From the NCBI RefSeq assembly GCF_030811855.1, contig NZ_JAUSRN010000014.1:112103-176102 (forward strand): a stretch of DNA of 64,000 nt. Reading direction: 5' to 3'. This DNA comes from Variovorax paradoxus. Its GTDB lineage: Bacteria; Pseudomonadota; Gammaproteobacteria; Burkholderiales; Burkholderiaceae_C. This document shows, in pieces, positions 44,260 through 52,968 of the stretch. The first letter of the stretch is position 1. The number at the start of each line of letters is the position of its first letter. The notes beneath the pieces were generated by a model. That model had not been told where the DNA came from. It did not search any database and worked only from the letters and a program-made list of their open reading frames with translations. The position numbers and the translations under genes were made by a program.

Positions 44260-45192
44260 ATGACGCAAGCTTCCGGGCTGTCTGCCGCAGCCGAATCCAT
44301 CGTTCCTCTTTCTCCCGTGGCCGCGGTGCAGGCCGGGGGCAAAGTCCGCACGCCCTGGGGTGAGTGCTGGCGACGCTTCAAGAAGCAGCCCGTGGGCATC
44401 GTGGCCGCGCTGTTCGTGCTGCTGCTGGTTTTCGTCGCGGTGTTCGCACCGTGGATCGTGCCCTTCGACGCGGAGAACTTCTTCGACTACGACATGCTGA
44501 ACAGCGGGCCGACGGCCACGCATTGGTTCGGTGTCGACCCGCTGGGCCGGGACATCTTCAGCCGCATCCTGATGGGTGCGCGCATTTCGCTGATCGCCGG
44601 CTTTCTTTCGGTGCTGGTGGGCGGCTTCATTGGCACCAGCTTTGGCCTGCTCGCGGGCTACTACGAAGGCTGGTGGGACCGCATCGTGATGCGCGTGTCG
44701 GACGTGCTCTTTGCCTTTCCGGGCATCTTGCTGGCGCTGGGCGTGGTCGCCATCCTGGGCAGCAGCATGACCAACGTGGTAGTGGCGGTGTCGGTGTTCA
44801 GCGTGCCGGCCTTCGCGCGCCTGGTGCGCGGCAACACGCTGGTGCTCAAGCAGCAGACCTACATCGAAGCCGAGCGCAGCATCGGCGCGTCGGACTGGAC
44901 CATCATCGTGCGGCACATCCTGCCGGGCACCATCTCCTCGATCGTGGTGTATTTCTCGATGCGCGTGGGCACCTCGATCATCACGGCCGCGAGCCTCTCG
45001 TTCCTCGGCATGGGTGCGCAGGCTCCCACGCCCGAGTGGGGCGCCATGCTCAGCGAAGCCCGGGCCGACATGGTTACTTCGCCCCACGTGGCGCTGTTCC
45101 CGAGCCTGGCCATCTTCTTCACGGTGCTGGCCTTCAACCTGCTGGGCGATGCGTTGCGCGACGCGCTCGACCCGAAGATCGACCGCGAGTAG
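44260..45192 (+). CDS. gsiD: Peptide ABC transporter permease (GsiD-like)
   Basis: A 310-aa DppC/GsiD-type permease. After a cytoplasmic N terminus of about 45 residues it has PVGIVAALFVLLLVFVAVFAPWI, then HWFGVDPLGRDIFSRILMGARISL, the typical DppC segment, and the EAA loop IEAERSIGASDWTIIVRHILPG. The ATG at 44260, 10 bp after gsiC, is preferred because upstream frame overlaps gsiC. Confidence 0.93.
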   Translation: MTQASGLSAAAESIVPLSPVAAVQAGGKVRTPWGECWRRFKKQPVGIVAALFVLLLVFVAVFAPWIVPFDAENFFDYDMLNSGPTATHWFGVDPLGRDIFSRILMGARISLIAGFLSVLVGGFIGTSFGLLAGYYEGWWDRIVMRVSDVLFAFPGILLALGVVAILGSSMTNVVVAVSVFSVPAFARLVRGNTLVLKQQTYIEAERSIGASDWTIIVRHILPGTISSIVVYFSMRVGTSIITAASLSFLGMGAQAPTPEWGAMLSEARADMVTSPHVALFPSLAIFFTVLAFNLLGDALRDALDPKIDRE

Positions 45193-45213
45193 CCTGCACT
45201 TCTTTCTTCATTC

Positions 45214-46290
45214 ATGGCATCGAATCCCCCCCGCATCGGGAACCTGCTCCAGGGTCCGCGCAACGCGATCACCGACGTCGAAGGCGTGACTGTGGGGCAC
45301 CGCACGCTCGATGACGGCCCCGTGCAAACCGGCGTGACGGTGATCCGGCCCCATGCTGGCGACCCGTTCCGCGACAAGGTGCCTGCGGCCGCGATGGTGC
45401 TCAACGGCTTCGGCAAGAGCGTGGGCCTGGTGCAAATGGCCGAGCTCGGCGTGCTGGAGACGCCGATCGCCCTGACCAACACCTTTTCGGTGGGCACCGT
45501 GGCGACGGCGCAAATCCGCCACTGCATCGCCGCCAACCCCGAGAGCGGCCGGTCGCTGCCCACGGTCAATCCGCTGGTGTTCGAGTGCAACGACGGTTTT
45601 CTCAACGACATCCAGCGCCTGACGGTGGGCGAGGCCGACTACCTGCGTGCGCTAGAGAGCGCGGGCAGCGACTTTGCCCAGGGCTCCGTGGGGGCCGGGC
45701 GCGGCATGTCGTGCTTCCAGCTCAAGGGCGGCATCGGCAGCGCCTCGCGCCGGGTGTCCGCGCAGGATGGCGTGCACACGGTCGGCACGCTGGTGCTGGC
45801 CAACTACGGCCGTCCTTCGCAACTGGCGCTGGCCGGCCAGGCGGTCGGTGAGCAACTGGTGGCCAGGCTGGCCGCGGAAGGCAGCCGGACGTCGAGGGAG
45901 CCGGAAAAGGGGTCGATCATCATCGTGGTGGCCACCGACGCGCCGCTCGATGCGCGCCAGCTGCGCCGGCTGGCCCTGCGCGCCGGCGCCGGCCTGGCGC
46001 GCACTGGCTCGGTCTTCGGGCATGGCAGCGGCGACATCGTGCTGGCCTTTTCGACCGCCTATACCGTGCCCGATCTCGCCGAACGCTCGATGCCGGCCAT
46101 CGCGATGGTGCACGAGAGCCTGCTCGACGGGCTGTTCGAAGCCGCGGCCGACAGCACCGAGCAGGCCATTGTTCACGCGCTGTGGCACGCCGCGGCCGTG
46201 ACCGGGCGCGACGGCAACCACCGGGCGACGCTGGCCGAGCTGCTGCCCTCCTTCGTTCCTTCTTCTCTCGCACCGACACACGCCCTATGA
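45214..46290 (+). CDS. P1 (DmpA) family aminopeptidase
   Basis: A 358-aa N-terminal nucleophile hydrolase of the DmpA/BapA type. It starts RIGNLLQGPRNAITDVEGVTVGHRT and has LTNTFSVGTVATAQ and GAGRGMSCFQLKGGIGSASRRV. The autocleavage site and nucleophile Ser234 lie in EKGSIIIVVATDAPLDARQL. Members cleave L-aminoacyl, D-aminoacyl or beta-aminoacyl peptides. Its place between the importer genes and the DppA gene suggests it processes unusual imported peptides. The stop overlaps the next start (ATGA). Confidence 0.9.
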   Translation: MASNPPRIGNLLQGPRNAITDVEGVTVGHRTLDDGPVQTGVTVIRPHAGDPFRDKVPAAAMVLNGFGKSVGLVQMAELGVLETPIALTNTFSVGTVATAQIRHCIAANPESGRSLPTVNPLVFECNDGFLNDIQRLTVGEADYLRALESAGSDFAQGSVGAGRGMSCFQLKGGIGSASRRVSAQDGVHTVGTLVLANYGRPSQLALAGQAVGEQLVARLAAEGSRTSREPEKGSIIIVVATDAPLDARQLRRLALRAGAGLARTGSVFGHGSGDIVLAFSTAYTVPDLAERSMPAIAMVHESLLDGLFEAAADSTEQAIVHALWHAAAVTGRDGNHRATLAELLPSFVPSSLAPTHAL

Positions 46291-47105
46291 AAGTCCTGAT
46301 CTCCACCGACATCGAAGGCGTTGCCGGCGTTTACCACTCGGAGCAGGTGCGCTCCGGCAACCCAGAGTTCGAGCGCGCCCGCCTGCTGATGGCAGAGGAG
46401 GCCAATGCGGCCATTGCGGGCGCCTTCGACGCCGGCGCCACGCAGGTGCTGGTCAACGACTCGCACGGCGGCTTTCGCAACATGCCGCCCGACGTGCTCG
46501 ATCCTCGCGCTCGCGCGGTGCAGGGCAAGCCGCGCTACCTGAGCATGGTGGCCGGCGTCGACGAAGGCGTGGACGCGGTCTGCATGGTCGGCTATCACTC
46601 GCGCGCGCAGGGACGCGGCATCCTGGCGCACACGATCAACAGCTTTGCCTTTGCAGGCATCTGGCTCGGCGACCAGGAGCTGGGCGAGGCCGGGCTCTAT
46701 GGCGCACTGGCCGGCGAATACGGCGCGCCGGTGGTCATGGCCAGCGGAGACGACGTGTTCATCGCCGAGAACCGGCCGCTTTTTCCGCATGCGGTGTTTG
46801 TCGAGACGAAGCGCGCCACGGGGTTCAACAGCGGCGTGTCTCTGTCGCCCGAGCAGTCGCGCGAAGCGATCCGGGCCGGCGTGGCGGAAGCGCTGGCCGG
46901 GCGCGCCAACGCAAGTCCGCTGGTCTTCAAGGGCCCGCAAGTGGTCACGCTTCGCACCCAGTCGCCGGCCATGGCCGATCTGTTCTGCCAGTGGCCGGCC
47001 TTCGAGCGCGTCGACGGCGTGACCTTGCGCTTCACTGCGGACACGGTGGAAGCGGCGGTGCGCATGCTGAACTGCTGTTCAGCCATGTCGTCGATGCTGC
47101 GCTGA
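46287..47105 (+). CDS. dppA: D-aminopeptidase DppA (M55)
   Basis: A 272-aa M55 metallopeptidase. MKVLISTDIEGVAGVYHSEQ supplies Asp8 and Glu10, the first zinc ligands of Bacillus DppA. NDSHGGFRNMPPD and GYHSRA supply histidine ligands, and LAHTINSFAFAGIWLGDQELGE the catalytic region. It removes N-terminal D-amino acids, mostly D-Ala, from short peptides. It is the last gene of the operon and overlaps the P1 peptidase gene. Together they imply use of D-amino-acid or beta-linked peptides, possibly of cell-wall origin. Confidence 0.92.
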   Translation: MKVLISTDIEGVAGVYHSEQVRSGNPEFERARLLMAEEANAAIAGAFDAGATQVLVNDSHGGFRNMPPDVLDPRARAVQGKPRYLSMVAGVDEGVDAVCMVGYHSRAQGRGILAHTINSFAFAGIWLGDQELGEAGLYGALAGEYGAPVVMASGDDVFIAENRPLFPHAVFVETKRATGFNSGVSLSPEQSREAIRAGVAEALAGRANASPLVFKGPQVVTLRTQSPAMADLFCQWPAFERVDGVTLRFTADTVEAAVRMLNCCSAMSSMLR

Positions 47106-47112
47106 AAGTATT

Positions 47113-47205
47113 ACTCCCTCTCCCTCCGGAAGGGGGCTGGGGTGAGGGCTGGCAGCGGTAAACCTTGAGCAACTGCCCTCTCCCCAGGGAGAGAGTGGAC
47201 AAACG
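47113..47205. repeat. GC-rich extragenic hairpin repeat, copy 2
   Basis: CTCCCTCTCCC...GGAAGGGGG followed by GGGGTGAGGG (47113-47148), then CCCTCTCCCC/GGGAGAG (47176-47194), repeats the plan of the element at 9763-9809. It occupies the first third of the 327-bp gap between dppA and cysI. The rest of the gap holds the cysI regulatory region. Confidence 0.6.
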
Positions 47206-47252
47206 CGGAACGCCCGCGGGCGTTATCCTTGGTCTTGTGAGAGCACGCTCGC

Positions 47253-47324
47253 CTTATCCAGAATAAGCATTCAACCGCCCGGAAACCCGCATGGGCGCTG
47301 GAGAATAAGCTTATCCGCATAAAG
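47253..47324. promoter_or_regulatory. ATAAG/CTTAT dyads upstream of cysI, candidate CysB region
   Basis: CTTAT-CCAGA-ATAAG (47253-47267) and the palindrome ATAAGCTTAT (47305-47314), followed by CGCATAAAG (47316-47324), form an AT-rich block 110-180 bp upstream of the cysI ATG. Repeated ATAAG half-sites around a LysR-regulated cys promoter would fit CysB. CGCATAA also occurs upstream of the peroxiredoxin-sbp run. Confidence 0.45.
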
Positions 47325-47432
47325 CGCGAACCAAAAAATAGTTTGCTTCCATAAGGCCTGCTTTCAGAATCTCGGCTCTTGCTGGGGCGCCCCGTTGACC
47401 GTGCGGCACCGCACTTCTCCAAGAATCACACG

Positions 47433-49211
47433 ATGTACCAATACACAGACTTCGATCGCCAGTTCGTCCATCAACGAGCCGCTCAATTCAGGGACCAGCT
47501 CGAGCGCTGGCAAAAAGGCAAGCTCGCAGAAGACGAGTTTCGCCCCTTGCGGCTGCAAAACGGCTGGTACGTGCAGCGCTACGCGCCGATGCTGCGCGTG
47601 GCTGTGCCCTACGGCGAGCTGTCGAGCCGCCAGCTGCGCGTGCTGGCCAAGATCGCTCGCGAGTACGACGAGCCCGAAGCCGAGGTGTATCGCAAGGCCA
47701 TCGAGACGCAGGGCCTGCTCGGCAGCCACAAGCTGCCCACGCACTACGCCCACTTCTCGACGCGCCAGAACGTGCAGTACAACTGGATTCCGCTTTCAAA
47801 GTCGGCCGACGTGATGGACCTCTTGGCTTCGGTCGACATGCACGGCATCCAGACCAGCGGCAATTGCATCCGCAACATCACGAGCGACGAGCGCGCCGGC
47901 ATCGCGGTCGACGAGATTGCCGATCCGCGCCCGTATGCCGAAATCATGCGCCAGTGGAGCACGCTGCACCCTGAGTTCGCCTTTTTGCCGCGCAAGTTCA
48001 AGATCGCTATCACCGGCGCCACCGAAGACCGCGCAGCCACCGGTTGGCACGATGTGGGCCTGCACGTGGTGAAGAACGAGGCCGGCGAAATCGGCTTTCG
48101 CGTGCAAGTGGGCGGGGGCATGGGCCGCACGCCCATCATCGGCACCGTGCTGCGCGAATTCTTGCCGTGGCAGCAGATCATGAATTACCTCGAAGCGGTG
48201 ATTCGGGTCTACAACCGCTACGGGCGCCGCGACAACATCTACAAGGCGCGCATCAAAATCTTGGTGAAGGCCGAAGGCCAGCGCTACATCGACGACGTTG
48301 AGGCCGAGTACAAGCAAATCATCGAGCACGACGGCGCCCCGCACACCATCACACAGGAAGAGTTCGACCGCGTGGCCGCCTCCTTCGTGCCGCCAACGCT
48401 CGCCACCCGCGTGCTGCAAAGCGCCGAGAAAACCGACGCCGAACTGCGCGCGCATGCCGCCGACGACGTCATGTTCGCGCGCTGGCTGGCCCGCAACGTG
48501 GCCGCGCACAAGAATCCCGCGCTGCGCGCCGTGACGCTCTCGTTCAAGCGCCTGAAGCAGGCGCCCGGCGATGCCTCGGCCGACCAGCTCGACACGCTGG
48601 CCCAACTGGCCGACCGCTTCTCGGCCGGCGAAGCTCGCGTCACGCACGACCAGAACATCGTGCTGCCCTGGGTGCATGCCGAAGACCTGCACGCGCTGTG
48701 GCTCGCGGCCCGCGCGGCCGGCTTTGCCAGCGCCAACGTGCACCTGCTGACCGACATGATCGCCTGCCCCGGGGGCGATTTCTGCTCGCTGGCGAACGCA
48801 CGTTCCATTCCGATTGCCGAAGCGATCACCGAGCGCTACCAGGACCTGGACGAGCTCGACGACCTGGGCGAGATCGATCTGCACATCAGCGGCTGCATCA
48901 ACTCCTGCGGCCACCACCACAGCGGCCATATCGGCATCCTGGGCGTCGACAAGGACGGCAAGGAGTGGTACCAGGTCACCCTCGGCGGCTCCGACGGTTC
49001 CGCGCTCAGCGGCACACCGCAAGCCGGCAAGGCGGTCGGCCCCTCGTTCTCGGCGGCCGAAGTGCCGGGCGTGATCGAGGCGGTGCTCACCACCTACCGC
49101 GACACCCGCGAAGGCGGCGAAACCTTCATCGACACCCTGCGCCGCGTCGGCCACGACCCGTTCAAGGCCGCCGCCAACGGTGCGCGCTTCAAGGTGGAGG
49201 AAGCAGCATGA
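47433..49211 (+). CDS. cysI: Sulfite reductase hemoprotein (nitrite/sulfite reductase family)
   Basis: A 592-aa siroheme/4Fe-4S protein. The two halves each have the ferredoxin-like nitrite/sulfite reductase fold. NCIRNITSDERAGIAVDEIADPRPYAE and RVQVGGGMGRTPIIG contact siroheme, and the cluster ligands are in ACPGGDFCSLA and SGCINSCGHHH. It reduces sulfite to sulfide by six electrons. No cysJ flavoprotein is nearby, so a ferredoxin donor is likely (see fdxA and FNR downstream). The ATG at 47433 is the first with homology. It overlaps the DUF934 gene. Confidence 0.92.
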   Translation: MYQYTDFDRQFVHQRAAQFRDQLERWQKGKLAEDEFRPLRLQNGWYVQRYAPMLRVAVPYGELSSRQLRVLAKIAREYDEPEAEVYRKAIETQGLLGSHKLPTHYAHFSTRQNVQYNWIPLSKSADVMDLLASVDMHGIQTSGNCIRNITSDERAGIAVDEIADPRPYAEIMRQWSTLHPEFAFLPRKFKIAITGATEDRAATGWHDVGLHVVKNEAGEIGFRVQVGGGMGRTPIIGTVLREFLPWQQIMNYLEAVIRVYNRYGRRDNIYKARIKILVKAEGQRYIDDVEAEYKQIIEHDGAPHTITQEEFDRVAASFVPPTLATRVLQSAEKTDAELRAHAADDVMFARWLARNVAAHKNPALRAVTLSFKRLKQAPGDASADQLDTLAQLADRFSAGEARVTHDQNIVLPWVHAEDLHALWLAARAAGFASANVHLLTDMIACPGGDFCSLANARSIPIAEAITERYQDLDELDDLGEIDLHISGCINSCGHHHSGHIGILGVDKDGKEWYQVTLGGSDGSALSGTPQAGKAVGPSFSAAEVPGVIEAVLTTYRDTREGGETFIDTLRRVGHDPFKAAANGARFKVEEAA

Positions 49212-49603
49212 GCCGCAAATTGAACATCCTCGCCGCAGAAGAACACGTGGACGACGGCGATCCGAAGGTGCTGCAGCTGCCGAACGATGCCGATCCGCTC
49301 GCCATCGAGGTGTGCCTGGAAGACATCGAGCGCATCGACCTGAACTTTCCGAAGTTCACCGATGGCCGCGCCTACAGCCAGGCGTTCTTGCTGCGCCGTC
49401 GCCTCGGCTTCAAGGGCGACATCCGCGCCACCGGCGACGTGCTGATCGACCAGCTGGTGCAGATGGAACGCACCGGCTTCTCCAGCGCCGTGCTCAAGGA
49501 AGGCGTGGACGCTACCGACGCACAGCGCCAGTTCGACCGCTTCTCCGCCTTCTACCAAGGCGATGCGGTGAAGACCGCGCCGCACTTTGCCGCCGGCGCC
49601 TGA
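49208..49603 (+). CDS. DUF934 protein, CysI-associated
   Basis: A 131-aa protein of family DUF934. Recognisable segments are IDLNFPKFTDGRAYSQAFLLRRRLGFKGDIRATGDVLIDQL and FSSAVLKEG. It is found next to this CysI type in many betaproteobacteria and alphaproteobacteria. It is thought to assist sulfite reduction, but its biochemical role is unclear. Its ATG overlaps the cysI stop codon, and cysH follows after 20 bp. Confidence 0.9.
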   Translation: MSRKLNILAAEEHVDDGDPKVLQLPNDADPLAIEVCLEDIERIDLNFPKFTDGRAYSQAFLLRRRLGFKGDIRATGDVLIDQLVQMERTGFSSAVLKEGVDATDAQRQFDRFSAFYQGDAVKTAPHFAAGA

Positions 49604-49623
49604 GCCCGCTTGGAACCTTAGAC

Positions 49624-50256
49624 ATGAGCATCGCCACGGACATCGACTTCGCACGCATCAACACCGAACTCGGCCGCAACGCAGAGGGTCTGGTGGATTG
49701 GGCGATCGGCCTCGGCCAGCCTTCGATCATCACCACCAACTTTCGTCCTTTCGAGGCCGTGATCCTGCACATGGTCACGCGCATCAAGCGGGATGTTCCC
49801 GTGGTCTGGATGGACAACGGCTACAACACCGAAGCCACCTACCGCTTTGCCGACGAGGTGACGAAGCAGCTGGGCTTGGACCTGCACATCTACCTGCCGC
49901 GCCGCTCGCGTGCGCATCGTGAAGCGGTGGAAGGCCCGACCCCGGCGCTCGACGATCCGCGCCATGCCGCCTTCACGGAAGAGGTGAAGCTGGAGCCCTT
50001 TGCCCGCGCGCTGCGCGAAACGGCACCGAAGGTCTGGTTCACCGCGCTGCGCGCCACCGACACGGCCGTGCGCGCGCAGATGGACCCGGTCAGCGTCAAC
50101 CCGGACGGCCTGATCAAGGTTGCGCCGCTCCTGCACTGGTCGTCGAAAGATCTGTACGCCTACTGCGAGGCGCATGGCCTGCCCAACAACTTCGACTACG
50201 TGGACCCGACCAAGGGCGAAGACAACCGCGAGTGCGGATTGCATCTTGAGCATTGA
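49624..50256 (+). CDS. cysH: Phosphoadenylyl/adenylyl-sulfate reductase, cluster-less type
   Basis: A 210-aa PAPS/APS reductase. VDWAIGLGQPSIITTNFRPFEAVILHMVTRI is the nucleotide-binding region, and the C-terminal catalytic Cys204 is in ECGLH. Only two cysteines are present (AYC, ECGLH), so the paired CC...CxxC ligands of the 4Fe-4S APS reductases are missing. That points to a PAPS-type enzyme. It lies between DUF934 and cysD. The LRATDTAVRAQM segment replaces the usual LRREQS loop, an additional divergence. Confidence 0.85.
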   Translation: MSIATDIDFARINTELGRNAEGLVDWAIGLGQPSIITTNFRPFEAVILHMVTRIKRDVPVVWMDNGYNTEATYRFADEVTKQLGLDLHIYLPRRSRAHREAVEGPTPALDDPRHAAFTEEVKLEPFARALRETAPKVWFTALRATDTAVRAQMDPVSVNPDGLIKVAPLLHWSSKDLYAYCEAHGLPNNFDYVDPTKGEDNRECGLHLEH

Positions 50257-50299
50257 ACGCCAACGCCGCACTGAATCTTCGTATTCCGCACCCCATCCG

Positions 50300-51253
50300 A
50301 TGAACGCCCGTACCGAAACCGAACTGCTGGTGCCGCCCATGCACTCTCCCGCGCACCTGTCCAACACCCACCTCGACGCGCTCGAGGAAGAAACCATTTT
50401 CATCCTGCGCGAAGTGGCCGCCGCCTTCGAGCGCCCCACCCTGCTGTTCTCGGGCGGCAAGGATTCGCTGGTGCTCTTGAAGTGCGCCGAAAAGGCGTTT
50501 GGCGCGGGCCGCATTCCGTATCCGCTGCTGATGATCGACACGGGCCACAACTTCCCCGAAGTGACGGCCTACCGCGACCAGCGCGCCACGGAACTGGGTG
50601 CCGAACTTATCGTGCGCAGCGTCGAGGATTCGATGGCGCGCGGCACCGTGCGCCTCGCGCATCCTGGCGAGTCGCGCAACGCGCACCAGTCGGTCACGCT
50701 GCTCGAAGCGATTGAAGAATTCCGCTTCGACGCGCTGATTGGCGGCGCCCGCCGCGACGAAGAAAAGGCGCGTGCCAAGGAACGCATCTTTTCGCACCGC
50801 GACAGCTTCGGCCAATGGCAGCCCAAGGACCAGCGCCCCGAGCTGTGGACGCTGTTCAACACGCGCCTGGCTCCGGGCGAACACTTCCGCGTGTTCCCGA
50901 TCTCGAACTGGACCGAACTCGATGTTTGGCAATACATCGAGCGCGAGCACGTCGGCCTGCCGTCGATCTACTACACGCACAAGCGCGAAGTGGTCGAGCG
51001 ACGCGGCCTACTGGTCCCGGTGACCGAACTCACCCCGGCGCGCGACGGCGAAACGGTGCAGGTGCGCGACGTGCGCTTTCGCACCGTGGGCGACATCACG
51101 ACCACCTGCCCGGTCGAAAGCCTGGCGGCCGATGCCGGCGACGTGGTGCTGGAGACGCTGTCGGTGGACGTGAGCGAACGCGGCGCGACACGGATGGATG
51201 ACATGACCTCCGAAGCGTCGATGGAAAAACGAAAGAAAGACGGTTACTTCTGA
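50300..51253 (+). CDS. cysD: Sulfate adenylyltransferase small subunit
   Basis: A 317-aa protein. The PP-loop is TLLFSGGKDSLVLLKCAEKAF, followed by MIDTGHNFPEVTAYRDQRA and GGARRDEEKARAKERIFSHRD, all conserved in CysD. It makes APS from ATP and sulfate with CysN. The ATG at 50300 gives the full protein. Its stop overlaps cysN (ATGA). Confidence 0.95.
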   Translation: MNARTETELLVPPMHSPAHLSNTHLDALEEETIFILREVAAAFERPTLLFSGGKDSLVLLKCAEKAFGAGRIPYPLLMIDTGHNFPEVTAYRDQRATELGAELIVRSVEDSMARGTVRLAHPGESRNAHQSVTLLEAIEEFRFDALIGGARRDEEKARAKERIFSHRDSFGQWQPKDQRPELWTLFNTRLAPGEHFRVFPISNWTELDVWQYIEREHVGLPSIYYTHKREVVERRGLLVPVTELTPARDGETVQVRDVRFRTVGDITTTCPVESLAADAGDVVLETLSVDVSERGATRMDDMTSEASMEKRKKDGYF

Positions 51254-52593
51254 TGAGCGCGACGACCACTGCAACCCCTGCCAACACCGCCCTCCACGGT
51301 GACACCGGCACCGCCCTGCGCTTCATCACCTGCGGCTCGGTGGACGACGGCAAGAGCACGCTGATCGGCCGCCTCCTGGTCGACAGCAAGACCGTGCTGC
51401 AAGACCAGCTCGCCGGCGTGCAGCGCGGCGGCGAAACCGATCTGGCGCTGTTGACCGACGGTCTCTCGGCCGAGCGCGAACAGGGCATCACGATCGACGT
51501 GGCCTACCGCTACTTCTCGACCGCCAAGCGCAAGTTCATCATCGGCGACGCGCCGGGCCATGAGCAGTACACCCGCAACATGGTCACCGCCGCCTCGGCC
51601 GCCGATGCCGCCGTGGTGCTGGTCGATGCCACCAAGCTGGCCTGGGCCGCCGAAGTGGAAGACGGTACCGTCGTCAAGCGCGAGCTGCTGCCGCAGACGC
51701 GCCGCCACACGCTGTTGGCCCATCTGTTGCGCGTGCAGTCGATCGTGTTCGCGATCAACAAGCTCGACGCCATCGACGATGCCGCCCTGGCCTTCGAGCG
51801 CATCTCGACCGCGCTGAACGCGTTCGCCGAAGCGGCGGGCGTCGAAGTGGCCGGCATCGTGCCCATCTCCGCCCTCAAGGGCTGGAACGTGGCCACGCGC
51901 CATGCCGACTGGGTTGGCTATGAAGGCCCGAGCCTGCTCGAGCTGCTCGAAGAGCTGCCGGTCACCGCTCAGGACGAGGCCGTGCCCTTCGCCTTTCCGG
52001 TGCAGTGGGTCGAAAAGTTCTCGTCCTCTGCCGACACCTCGCAGGGCCGCCGCGTGTTCTGGGGTCGCGTCGCTTCCGGCCATGTGGAACCCGGCCAGCG
52101 CGTGACCGTGCTGCCGAGCAACCAGACCGCCACGGTCGCGCAGGTGCTGAGCCACACGCGCCAGCCGAAGGCGGTGCATGCGGGCCACAGCGCCGGCATC
52201 GTGCTCGACCGCGAACTCGACGTGTCGCGGGGCGATTGGCTGCTGGCGCCCGGCGCCTTCGAGCCGGTGCGCGAAATCACCGCCACCGTGGCCTGGCTCG
52301 ACGACGAGCCGCTGGTCGCGGGCCGCGTGTATTGGGCGCTGCAGGGCCACCGCTGGGTCAAGGCCAAGGTGGCGCGCATCGTCGATCGCGTGAACATCAC
52401 GACGCTCGAATCGGAGCCCGCAACGCAGCTGGAAGCCAATTCCATCGGCGACGTGGTGCTCGCACTGCAGCAGCCGCTGGCCGTGCTGCCCTTCACGCAA
52501 TCGCGTGCATTGGGCTCCCTGGTGCTGGTCGATACGGCCTCGCACAAGACCGCTGCTGCCGTGCTCGTGCAGCCTGCCGCCGCAAAGGCCTAA
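51253..52593 (+). CDS. cysN: Sulfate adenylyltransferase large subunit (GTPase)
   Basis: A 446-aa translational-GTPase-like protein. G1 is GSVDDGKSTLIGRLL, G3 DAPGHEQYTRNM and G4 NKLD. It couples GTP hydrolysis to APS synthesis. There is no C-terminal CysC (APS kinase) fusion, and no separate cysC follows. A TAAAAT box at its 3' end could serve a promoter for fdxA. Confidence 0.95.
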   Translation: MSATTTATPANTALHGDTGTALRFITCGSVDDGKSTLIGRLLVDSKTVLQDQLAGVQRGGETDLALLTDGLSAEREQGITIDVAYRYFSTAKRKFIIGDAPGHEQYTRNMVTAASAADAAVVLVDATKLAWAAEVEDGTVVKRELLPQTRRHTLLAHLLRVQSIVFAINKLDAIDDAALAFERISTALNAFAEAAGVEVAGIVPISALKGWNVATRHADWVGYEGPSLLELLEELPVTAQDEAVPFAFPVQWVEKFSSSADTSQGRRVFWGRVASGHVEPGQRVTVLPSNQTATVAQVLSHTRQPKAVHAGHSAGIVLDRELDVSRGDWLLAPGAFEPVREITATVAWLDDEPLVAGRVYWALQGHRWVKAKVARIVDRVNITTLESEPATQLEANSIGDVVLALQQPLAVLPFTQSRALGSLVLVDTASHKTAAAVLVQPAAAKA

Positions 52594-52638
52594 AATCTGG
52601 GGTTTTCCCGACCTCACACTGACACGTTAGAAGACCAA

Positions 52639-52968
52639 ATGACCCACGTCGTCTCTGAAGCCTGCATCCGTTGCAAATACACCGACTGCGTGGACGTATG
52701 CCCCGTGGATTGCTTCCGCGAAGGCCCCAACATGCTGGTGATCGACCCGGACGAATGCATCGACTGCGCGGTCTGCATCCCCGAGTGCCCGGTCAATGCA
52801 ATCTACGCCGAGGAAGACCTTCCGGCCAACCAGATCGCCTTCATCAAGCTGAACGCGGAACTCGCGCTGGCCGACGGCTGGAAGAGCATCACCAAGCGCA
52901 AGCCGGCCCTCCCCGACGCCGAAGAGTGGAAAGACAAGACCGACAAGATCGGGGAGCTGGTGCGCTGA
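52639..52968 (+). CDS. fdxA: Seven-iron ferredoxin FdxA
   Basis: A 109-aa ferredoxin. The N-terminal half carries the [3Fe-4S]/[4Fe-4S] motifs ACIRCKYTDCVDVCPVDC and ECIDCAVCIPECPVNA. The C-terminal 45 residues are the extension typical of the Azotobacter FdI type. It is a low-potential electron carrier. It lies 45 bp after cysN and overlaps the reductase downstream, so both probably belong to the sulfite-reduction electron chain. Confidence 0.92.
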   Translation: MTHVVSEACIRCKYTDCVDVCPVDCFREGPNMLVIDPDECIDCAVCIPECPVNAIYAEEDLPANQIAFIKLNAELALADGWKSITKRKPALPDAEEWKDKTDKIGELVR

